Shown piece after piece: positions 26,632 through 33,841 of a stretch of DNA of 35,888 bases (its first letter is position 1; each line of letters starts with the position of its first letter). The stretch spans positions 1 to 35,888 of the forward strand of contig NZ_JAHKQO010000011.1 in assembly GCF_018861065.1 (NCBI RefSeq). Reading direction: 5' to 3'. This DNA comes from Paraglaciecola arctica (GTDB lineage Bacteria; Pseudomonadota; Gammaproteobacteria; Enterobacterales; Alteromonadaceae). A model generated the notes under the pieces. That model had not been told where the DNA came from. It did not search any database and was given only the letters and a program-made list of their open reading frames with translations. The position numbers were made by a program, and so were the translations under genes.

Positions 26632-27171
26632 TTACACCCAGAGCATTTTTATACCAATCATTATCAACACCACGCCCCCCAAAATCTCCGCTTTACTCTC
26701 AAGCCAAGTGCCACTTTTGACGCCAATAAACACGCCCAAATAACTAAAGATAAAGGTAGTGATCGCAATAATAAAACAAGCTAAAAAAGGGTTAATATCA
26801 AGTAGAGTCAACGCAAAACCCGCGGCCATGGCATCAATACTTGTGGCGATAGCGAGAGTTAACAACACTCTATGAGTCACCTTTGTGAGATCTTCTTCGA
26901 TGCCCTCAGAGAAAGATTCGAAAATCATCTTTCCGCCAATCAAAACTAACAGTACAAAAGAAACTATGGGAGCGTAAGACTCAACCCATCCCAACACACC
27001 TTTTCCGCCTAAATAGCCAATGAGTGGCATCAGACCTTGAAACACTCCGAAATAAACCGACGCCAGCAGTGCTAGAAACATTGGATGTGATTTTTGTTTA
27101 GAGCCTAATCCGATGGACACTGCAAACGCATCCATACTCAAAGCAATAGCGAGAAGCAGTACTTCAAACAA
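26632..27171 (-). CDS. mntP: Manganese efflux pump MntP
   Basis: 179 residues with six predicted transmembrane helices in two homologous halves. The family's conserved Asp motifs are [14 protein letters not shown] (Asp14, helix 1) and [15 protein letters not shown] (Asp113, helix 4), the residues essential for Mn2+ export in E. coli MntP. Length and motifs fit closely. It protects against manganese excess at the inner membrane. It is convergent with the solute-binding gene and lies downstream of the laminarinase on the same strand, but a strong terminator separates them. I looked for a yybP-ykoY manganese riboswitch in the leader and could not support one. Confidence 0.95.
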   Translation of the reverse strand: MFEVLLLAIALSMDAFAVSIGLGSKQKSHPMFLALLASVYFGVFQGLMPLIGYLGGKGVLGWVESYAPIVSFVLLVLIGGKMIFESFSEGIEEDLTKVTHRVLLTLAIATSIDAMAAGFALTLLDINPFLACFIIAITTFIFSYLGVFIGVKSGTWLESKAEILGGVVLIMIGIKMLWV

Positions 27172-27359
27172 TTGAGGTTAACCTTGATGATACTAAAGAG
27201 GTAAATTGTAACGATAAATCGAAAGCAAATAAACGTTAGTTGCTTCGATGATTCATGCAATAACACAATAACATTAATAAAGAGCTTTAGTGACTCAATT
27301 CTCCCACGGCTCACTAGTTTAGATTGCTAACCCCAAGGTTTTGCTACTGCCCCCAACCC

Positions 27360-27393
27360 AAAAAGGCTCGATTGCTTTTCGCAACTCGAGCCT
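27360..27393 (-). terminator. Rho-independent terminator of the laminarinase operon
   Basis: On the minus strand AGGCTCGA and TTGC pair with GCAA and TCGAGCCT (27393-27364, one bulged base, five-base loop), and the stem runs into TTTTTGGG. It lies about 35 bases past the laminarinase stop. Confidence 0.88.
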
Positions 27394-27428
27394 ATTAACA
27401 TAAAATATCGGGCTATATTGAGTTAGGT

Positions 27429-30400
27429 TTACTTAGACAAATTATAATCCGTCAAATAAATCTTATCGCCTGCTGCCCCGCCCACCCCAAATATGGCTAT
27501 TTGAGTTAACTTAGAAAAGTTAATTGGAATATCGGCAAGGTTAACACTGACCTCTGTCCAACTACTGTTCACAGATAGCGGCACCTTAAATTCAGCACCG
27601 TCTACGATAAAGTCTAGAGTGTATTGTGAAAACGCGCCTTGCGCAGCAATTTTGAAATTAAGTGTGCTGAACTGAGCCACATCAAATTTGTATTCCTGCA
27701 CACCACCATAGATGTCTCCCATCAATGCCAACACCGCGCCCCAACTTCCACTGCCACGTGTGAGTTCGAAAGCGCTCAAACCGCTGTAAGTCACATCGGC
27801 AGCGAATGATGTCCCGGTCGACCACTCGTTAATAGTCATATTGCCATCGTGGGCATTATCGTCGCCATCAAATACCATATCGGTTGCTTCACCAGTAGAT
27901 GAGAAAAACACAAATTTTTCGCCAGGACTGTCTTTGTTAGCGCCCACTTTACCTGTGTCGTAAGCAATCAAATCAGTCATATAGAGATTCTGACTAGCAG
28001 ATCCCCCTTGATAAACGCCGAATAGCGCTATTTGACTCACGTTAGACAAGTCAATGCCGTACATGCCTAGGTCAATATCGATTTGATTCCATTGCGATTG
28101 ATTAGCTAAGGTAAAACCGACTTCTTGGGCCACTTCGTTATCCCCGACTTTTGACACTATAGACAGAGCATATCGTTCAAACGCGCCTTGTGAAGCGACC
28201 TTCATTTTGATGTTGGTGTACTGTGAAAAGTCCACGTCATAGTTATCGATGTTAGAACCATCGGAAATATCACCTTGCAGCGCAAGCACTGCCCCCCAAG
28301 ATCCGTTGGCACTAAGTTTGATAGCATCTAGTCCGTCGTAGGTGCTATCAGAAATAATGGTACCTGTACTCCATTCACCAAATATCACATTACCTTGGTC
28401 ACTAAAGTTATCCCCATCCACAATCAAATCGGTGGTAACCGAAGGATCTGAGGAGATAAACACAAAATCATCTTCAGTATTGCTATCAAACTCGGTGGTG
28501 CCATCGTTAAGCAAACTAAAGTCGGTAACGTGAATAGTAGACACACCTGCTTGCCCACCAATGCCGTAAACCGCTATCCAATCAATAACAGAAAAGTTAA
28601 TTGGAATATCAACTGTATCTAAAGAGACGGTTTGCCACGTACTTATCGCTTCGTTAACTGGCAGAGCAAACTCTTTATTCACGCCATTTCCTGAGATGGC
28701 AATTTTGTAGCCACCCGAATACGTACCTGTTGTGGCTATCTTCAGCTCAATTCGATTAAACAAGCTAAAGTCACCATCAATGCCGTTTGTAAACGCTAGC
28801 ACGGTTCCCCAGTTGCCAGCCTCGGGTGAATTCGAACTAGAAGTCATTTCCCAGCCAAGTAGACCATCAAACATCACATCACTTTGAATAGTAGTGCCGG
28901 TACTCCATTCACCCACAGTGTCGGGTGCAAAATCAATGTCGCTAACCCCAGATGATGAAACCAAGACAAAGGCGTCTTCTGCAACAGGACCATCACCAGT
29001 ACTTTCTTGTAACGTGACACTGACATCGTCAATATAAACCACGCCAACGTCGCCACCTAAGTCAAATAATACTCGGTTATTTTCTCCGCCAAACCCCGAA
29101 ATTGTGATGGTGTAACTATAAGTTTGCCATTCATTACTTAAAGAAACTGTCTCAACAATATTTGTCCAAGGATCATAGTTAAGACCTAGGCCAACAACGA
29201 TAGAACGTGACAACGGGGCTTTGGCTCTGAACGACAAAATATAAGTCTGGTCCTGAATTAATGTTAGTGGGTAACTTAAGTTTACGTCCCAAGGATTACC
29301 AGCTAGGGCAACATCAGCCATAAAGACGTTATTGTCACCTTCTAGTATAACATTGACTTCGCCTATCCAGCCTTCGCCATTATTGTCGAACGAGCCATTG
29401 CTGACTAATTCGTCTCCTGTGTCACCGCCATCACCACTATCACCACCGTCACCACCGTCACCGCCGTCACCACCGTCACTACCGTCACTACCGTCACTAC
29501 CGTCACTAGCTTGGATCATCACGCTAACATCATCGATAAACACCTCACCAACTTCAGCCCCCAAATCAAAAAATACGCGACTGTTGTCATCACCAAAACC
29601 CGTTGTGGTAATAGTGTAGGTATAGGTTTGCCATTGTTGCGTTAAAATAGTGTTCTCAACCACGTTGCTCCAAGGATCATGGTTTAATCCTAGTCCAACC
29701 AAAATCGAACGTGCTGTTGGAGATTTTGCGCTAAATGACACAACATAAGTTGTATCAGGAATGATCGTCATAACTTGACTAAGATTCACATCCCAAGGAT
29801 TACCTGCAGCTTGCACATTGGCGTAAAATACACTGTTGCCGTTTTCAGCAATTACTTCAACGTTGCCAATCCAACTTTGAGTACCGTTTTCGAAGTCTCC
29901 ATTGCGGACTAATTCACCATCAGTTGGTTCACCTCCACCGCCACCAGTGTTTTCGCCAAAGAATCGAATGTTATCAAAATACACCTCGTTATCTTGAGTA
30001 CGACCAGCAAAATCAAAGTCTGGGAAAAATATAATCTGATCGATATCAATGGCTTCTGTCAGCCCAATATACCCACTAAAATCAAAGGTTAGCTCTTCCC
30101 ATTGATTAATTAATGTATTGGCTACTTTAATTTCACCCTGCGCACCACCACTTGCAATGGCAAACTTCACACCTACGTCACTAATAACACTTTTATACAC
30201 CATGACTTTAATGAGGCTATTTGACTCATCTAAGGTCATAGGACCAAAATCACCGTGAGCGGTCTCTGTCCCTACCCATGGCGCACCACCAACACGAGCA
30301 GTTATTTTTGCGACTGTAGATGAATCGTTAATACCTGAAGTATCAGGGTTGGCAACAAATTCTAGAGCTGGGTTATCAGCATTTTCAAACACATTCCAAT

Positions 30401-32303
30401 TTAAAGAAGCACCGTACCCGTCGACTTCAAAATCTATGGCTGGCAAATCGCTTTCAGAACCGTCATCCTCTACTTCACCTTCTAAAATAGTGACATTATC
30501 CACTCTGAAAACAGCACCTTCGCCCTGCCCCCAATCTGGAAATATCATGATGACATCAATGCCATTTAGATTCAGACCTGCATTACTCAGGGTTTTCAAG
30601 GGGATTGCATAGTGTTGCCACTCACTGGTAGGCGTATCAATTGAAATGCTCACTTCACTACTCACACCGCCTTGCTCAACTTTTAGATTCCAATTGGCTG
30701 CGGCGTTATTAGGAGGTGTAACTAATTTAAGGTCAAATTCTAATACCCCCGTATCTAACATTGGCGTACCGTCGTAAGGCGCAGGCGCATCGGCAAAATT
30801 AGTATTAAAACCCAAGACTGTAGGCTGTGCACCCACTACAAACTCAATGACGTTGAGATACTCACCGTCTTCATATTCGATAGTAGGAAGCGTTCCGCCA
30901 CAACAATCCCATGCGGGCCATGATTCATTAATTGTTTCATCAAAGATAATTAAATCTCGAGCAATACCGTCAGAAGGCGGTATAGGAATGGGTGCAGAGC
31001 CATCAACCAAGGTGCCTCCCTCAGAAATTGAGTCAAGATAGCCATCAGTAACTGTTGCACAGCCCTTACCATTGCTGGGGTTAACTGAACATTCATATAC
31101 ACGTACGTAGTCAACTTCAAACTTATTGTTACCGTCAAACGCAGAGGCATCGATTCCCCCCTGATTAACGTTTGCAGGCCAATCTCCCCCTACAGCAAAA
31201 TTCAAAATCATGTGGAAACGCTCATCAAAAGGAGATTCATCATAAAAATATTCACCTGCCTCTTCACGATACCAACCACGATGCGTTAAACCATCTGGAT
31301 TACCATCTGTGTTGTAAGTCGCTTCAGACTTTCGTTGAGTTTGGTATAATACGCCGTCGACATACCAGCGCATTTCACCCGCTTCCCATTCTATGGCGTA
31401 GGTATGAAAATCATCAGCTGGGTTAGCGCCACTAGGCAATAAATAGTTATGCCCAGAGCGATCATTGTTTGGCCAACTTTCACCATAATGCAGCGTACCG
31501 TGTACGTTAGACTCTACGCCTCCTTCATTTAGCGGTACCCCAAGATTGACCGCTTCAAAAATGTCAATTTCACCGGAATGTGGCCAACCACCATAGGTAT
31601 TGTCTGTAGGTAACATCCAAATAGCAGGCCAAGAGCCTTGGCCAAATGGAGCTTTTGCGCGAATTTCGAATCGACCGTAGGTCCAATCACCTTTTTCCTT
31701 TGAAACCATGCGAGCAGAGCTATAAGGTAAAGGTTGACCACTCTCTGATTTAGCTACAATTTTTAATATGCCATCTTCAACATAAGAGTTTTCAGCACTA
31801 TCGGTGTAACATTGTTGTTCATGGTTACCGCCACCATCGCAGTTAATTTCGTGGGTCCATTTGTTATTGTCTATTGCTGTGCCTTCAAATTCGTCACTCC
31901 ACACCAATTCCCAACCCGCCACGTCATTTTGCAGCGAGGCGGTAAAGCTGAGGCTTTGGCGCTGTAATTCAAAGTCGACTCTAACTTGATGCGATTCGCC
32001 TGGCATAAGTTTCGAGATGTCTAAGTCAAAATAAGGCACAGCTGAATCAGTCGTTCCTTGTGCATTAACAACGGGTAAACTTGCATTAGCAATGATGACT
32101 CGAAACGGACCATCGATCGTTTCAGCACCCGTATTTTCAACGGTTACATAAGTAAAATAAACACGGTTGATTCTATCTAATGCCGCCCGTGATTGAGTAA
32201 TATTAACGTGACTATTTATATCCTCCCAGCCCGCTAATGCGTAGTGTGAAGACATCATCATCAGGGCGCAACACGCCCCTTTTATGAGTTTTAAATGATT
32301 CAT
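27429..32303 (-). CDS. Secreted multimodular GH16 laminarinase
   Basis: 1624 residues from the ATG at 32303 (an upstream in-frame TTG is unlikely), starting with a signal peptide ending near ALAGW. Order: N-terminal beta-sandwich (25-128); GH16 catalytic domain (130-405) with GEIDIFE, nucleophile Glu245 and acid/base Glu250, and WPAIWMLP; two jelly-roll modules (448-605 and 618-790); two near-identical CBM4/9-type modules (796-930 and 964-1100) joined by a Ser/Gly/Asp linker (932-962); and three homologous C-terminal modules (1110-1268, 1278-1450, 1461-1624). GH16 enzymes of this kind hydrolyse beta-1,3-glucan (laminarin) and here probably act outside the cell. The preceding PEP-CTERM gene is likely cotranscribed. 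Lichenan is an alternative substrate. Confidence 0.93.
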   Translation of the reverse strand: MNHLKLIKGACCALMMMSSHYALAGWEDINSHVNITQSRAALDRINRVYFTYVTVENTGAETIDGPFRVIIANASLPVVNAQGTTDSAVPYFDLDISKLMPGESHQVRVDFELQRQSLSFTASLQNDVAGWELVWSDEFEGTAIDNNKWTHEINCDGGGNHEQQCYTDSAENSYVEDGILKIVAKSESGQPLPYSSARMVSKEKGDWTYGRFEIRAKAPFGQGSWPAIWMLPTDNTYGGWPHSGEIDIFEAVNLGVPLNEGGVESNVHGTLHYGESWPNNDRSGHNYLLPSGANPADDFHTYAIEWEAGEMRWYVDGVLYQTQRKSEATYNTDGNPDGLTHRGWYREEAGEYFYDESPFDERFHMILNFAVGGDWPANVNQGGIDASAFDGNNKFEVDYVRVYECSVNPSNGKGCATVTDGYLDSISEGGTLVDGSAPIPIPPSDGIARDLIIFDETINESWPAWDCCGGTLPTIEYEDGEYLNVIEFVVGAQPTVLGFNTNFADAPAPYDGTPMLDTGVLEFDLKLVTPPNNAAANWNLKVEQGGVSSEVSISIDTPTSEWQHYAIPLKTLSNAGLNLNGIDVIMIFPDWGQGEGAVFRVDNVTILEGEVEDDGSESDLPAIDFEVDGYGASLNWNVFENADNPALEFVANPDTSGINDSSTVAKITARVGGAPWVGTETAHGDFGPMTLDESNSLIKVMVYKSVISDVGVKFAIASGGAQGEIKVANTLINQWEELTFDFSGYIGLTEAIDIDQIIFFPDFDFAGRTQDNEVYFDNIRFFGENTGGGGGEPTDGELVRNGDFENGTQSWIGNVEVIAENGNSVFYANVQAAGNPWDVNLSQVMTIIPDTTYVVSFSAKSPTARSILVGLGLNHDPWSNVVENTILTQQWQTYTYTITTTGFGDDNSRVFFDLGAEVGEVFIDDVSVMIQASDGSDGSDGSDGGDGGDGGDGGDSGDGGDTGDELVSNGSFDNNGEGWIGEVNVILEGDNNVFMADVALAGNPWDVNLSYPLTLIQDQTYILSFRAKAPLSRSIVVGLGLNYDPWTNIVETVSLSNEWQTYSYTITISGFGGENNRVLFDLGGDVGVVYIDDVSVTLQESTGDGPVAEDAFVLVSSSGVSDIDFAPDTVGEWSTGTTIQSDVMFDGLLGWEMTSSSNSPEAGNWGTVLAFTNGIDGDFSLFNRIELKIATTGTYSGGYKIAISGNGVNKEFALPVNEAISTWQTVSLDTVDIPINFSVIDWIAVYGIGGQAGVSTIHVTDFSLLNDGTTEFDSNTEDDFVFISSDPSVTTDLIVDGDNFSDQGNVIFGEWSTGTIISDSTYDGLDAIKLSANGSWGAVLALQGDISDGSNIDNYDVDFSQYTNIKMKVASQGAFERYALSIVSKVGDNEVAQEVGFTLANQSQWNQIDIDLGMYGIDLSNVSQIALFGVYQGGSASQNLYMTDLIAYDTGKVGANKDSPGEKFVFFSSTGEATDMVFDGDDNAHDGNMTINEWSTGTSFAADVTYSGLSAFELTRGSGSWGAVLALMGDIYGGVQEYKFDVAQFSTLNFKIAAQGAFSQYTLDFIVDGAEFKVPLSVNSSWTEVSVNLADIPINFSKLTQIAIFGVGGAAGDKIYLTDYNLSK
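27432..28978 (-). repeat. Three tandem homologous C-terminal modules of the laminarinase
   Basis: Each module runs for about 160-175 residues and repeats the same landmarks: FVFISS- or FVFFSS-like opening, GEWSTGT, (S/D)GL.A..L, WGAVLAL, a pair of strands with KIA.QGAF, and a closing IALFGV...YMTDL-like strand. The first copy is more diverged; the second and third are closest. They look like galactose-binding-like beta-sandwiches, possibly related to the C-terminal domain of ExoP-type glucanases, which is only a resemblance from memory. Confidence 0.8.
28995..29930 (-). repeat. Duplicated CBM4/9-type modules of the laminarinase
   Basis: Two copies begin ELVRNGDFENG and ELVSNGSFDNN, share GNPWDVNLS and SI(L/V)VGLGLN(H/Y)DPW, and end FIDDVSV or YIDDVSV. 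Identity is high by eye, so the duplication is recent or conserved. They are joined by the low-complexity linker. Confidence 0.85.
29421..29508. repeat. Short tandem repeat encoding a Ser/Gly/Asp linker
   Basis: Units of 9 bases (CACCGCCGT/CACCACCGT and CACTACCGT variants) are repeated about nine times. On the coding strand they give (SDG)n followed by (GDG)n, an acidic flexible linker between the two CBM4/9-type copies. Repeat count may vary between strains. Confidence 0.9.
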
Positions 32304-32343
32304 AAATTTCCCGGTAAAAGGTAGATATTTAGTTTTGGACAAA

Positions 32344-32368
32344 AATCAAGCCGCGGCTGAAGCCTTGA
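32344..32368 (-). terminator. Weak hairpin between PEP-CTERM gene and laminarinase gene
   Basis: On the minus strand TCAAG at 32368-32364 can pair with CTTGA at 32350-32346, with the palindrome AGCCGCGGCT inside, followed by TTTTTG. The stem is short and imperfect, so it may only attenuate transcription into the laminarinase gene. Confidence 0.3.
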
Positions 32369-32399
32369 CTAACACTGACTCGTCATGAAAAATCGAGAG

Positions 32400-33122
32400 T
32401 TAACGGCGTTTTTTGCGGACATACAAACCCAGCAACCCCAGAGACAACAAACTCAGCGCTGTGGGTTCAGGTACGTCACTTTGAATTTTATTTTCTGTCA
32501 AAGACACACTGTTAAGAAACAAGGTTGAGCCAAAGGCATCAGTTAAACTGAAGTCGTCTACCCCAACATTCAATTGGAAATCTAAGAACCACCCTCCTTG
32601 ATTAACAAAAGAATTGTCCAATTCAAAACTGAGCACTTGGCTAAATGCACCATCAACATCTGTAGGGGCATACAAAAAACCTAAACCGCCAGTTTGGTCG
32701 TAGTAATTTCCAGCTCCGTCATTTAAGCCGATCAAAAAATAGTCTGCGATAAAGCCAATCTCATTACTGTTACTTTCGCTGTCTACTGCAAAGTCTATTT
32801 GTAACGAAAACGTGCTGTCTGCAGCGCCACTTAAATCCAGCTCTTGAAAAAGAGTGTTAGCGAACCACGCTTGATCTAATGGGGCACCAGTGGCGTCACC
32901 AGCGGGGTCGAAATGATCAACATTAAGAGTAGCGCTGCAGTTTCCGGCGTTGTTAACCATGCCAAAATCATTGCCCGCAGGTAATTCACCAAACCCGTCT
33001 GTATCTTTTTGCCATCCGGAGTAATTACAACTAGAAAAATCACCGTTGACTATTGCACCGCCAAAAGTGTTTGTGCTTGCTAAACAAAGCGTTAGCAAAG
33101 AGAGACCTGTAATTAGTTTCAT
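32400..33122 (-). CDS. PEP-CTERM-anchored jelly-roll surface protein
   Basis: 240 residues: signal peptide (MKLITGLSLLTLCLASTNTFGG), a beta-rich body opening with IVNGDFSSCNYSGWQ and closing with STLFLNSVSLTE, and a C-terminal PEP-CTERM signal, VPEPTALSLLSLGLLGLYV plus RKKRR (about 217-240). PEP-CTERM proteins are sorted by exosortase/EpsH-type systems and are often linked to exopolysaccharide. The NGDF...GW opening recalls the CBM4/9-type modules of the adjacent laminarinase, so glycan binding is possible. No exosortase gene is visible here. AGGA precedes the ATG. It is likely the first gene of an operon with the laminarinase, 96 bases downstream. Confidence 0.9.
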   Translation of the reverse strand: MKLITGLSLLTLCLASTNTFGGAIVNGDFSSCNYSGWQKDTDGFGELPAGNDFGMVNNAGNCSATLNVDHFDPAGDATGAPLDQAWFANTLFQELDLSGAADSTFSLQIDFAVDSESNSNEIGFIADYFLIGLNDGAGNYYDQTGGLGFLYAPTDVDGAFSQVLSFELDNSFVNQGGWFLDFQLNVGVDDFSLTDAFGSTLFLNSVSLTENKIQSDVPEPTALSLLSLGLLGLYVRKKRR

Positions 33123-33841
33123 TTTAATCCTATATATAAAATTAGATAACGTCCGAATAGCGTGTATTTATATAGGTATTCAATATGGACATTATTCGCA
33201 TCCAGTTGTTTGATTTGGCTACCCGAAACATTTGACGTTTTAATAGAACCCTTTATAGCCGAACTATAAAGGTGCTCTACTCCAGCTGTTAAACACCCAT
33301 AATAAACACATCGTATTAACAGTTATTTAACAGGAGATAGCCTAGGCCTCAGTTGTAGGTTCGCCCACACTTTTTCGCCCAAAGGTGACAAAACCAAAGA
33401 CAAAACGGACTAACAAATAAACACACTTTATCGCGGTGGCATGAGCAGGACTTTTACCGCGACAAAGCGGACTCAGCTGTGACTAATAAAACTATAAGAG
33501 ACTCGTGTCTGACAACAATCAGAGAACCTTCGAAACAGAGGTTCGAAACATATAGCTGCAGAAAACGGCGCGTTTCACGCCCCCTTACATCCAATTTGAC
33601 ATGACTTTTCTATCAAAACACGAAAATGAAATAAATGATTGCAACCAATCACTTTTTACACCCCAAATTAACACTCATTTATTTCAACCCGTAACCACCA
33701 TAATTTTCATTATGACAAATAATCCTTTTAAATCAACAAGATAAAATATGGCATGTGCATTGCTATATATGAAAAATGATTGTCAGGTAGGCACACTCTT
33801 CACAGTAACCCTACTAATTGGAACCTTAAGGATAAATCAAC
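33123..33841. other. Long divergent control region, no gene seen
   Basis: 719 bases separate the PEP-CTERM and subtilase starts. I see no convincing gene. It holds several inverted repeats: CCTTTATAG/CTATAAAGG at 33250-33272, TCGCGGT/ACCGCGA at 33431-33462 with an 18-base gap, and CATAAT/ATTATG at 33699-33714. A direct repeat TTCGAAACA occurs at 33529-33537 and 33542-33550. The promoters of both divergent units must lie here. Confidence 0.55.
33250..33272. promoter_or_regulatory. Perfect inverted repeat upstream of the PEP-CTERM gene
   Basis: CCTTTATAG and CTATAAAGG are perfect 9-bp arms around CCGAA, about 130 bases upstream of the PEP-CTERM start. It could be an operator or a small transcript hairpin; no T tract follows on either strand. 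Confidence 0.4.

Noticed and set aside
27172-27428. Manganese riboswitch (yybP-ykoY) in front of mntP
   Set aside because: Only a loose GGGGGCAGTAGC-like stretch is present on the minus strand, and it lies beside the terminator of the upstream operon. The other conserved elements of that riboswitch are missing by eye.
29421-29508. CRISPR array
   Set aside because: The repeats are contiguous 9-base units without spacers and encode a Ser/Gly/Asp linker in frame.
29332-29619. Plus-strand reading frame opposite the laminarinase linker
   Set aside because: It is a Pro/Ser-rich shadow of the repetitive linker on the other strand and has no independent coding signal.
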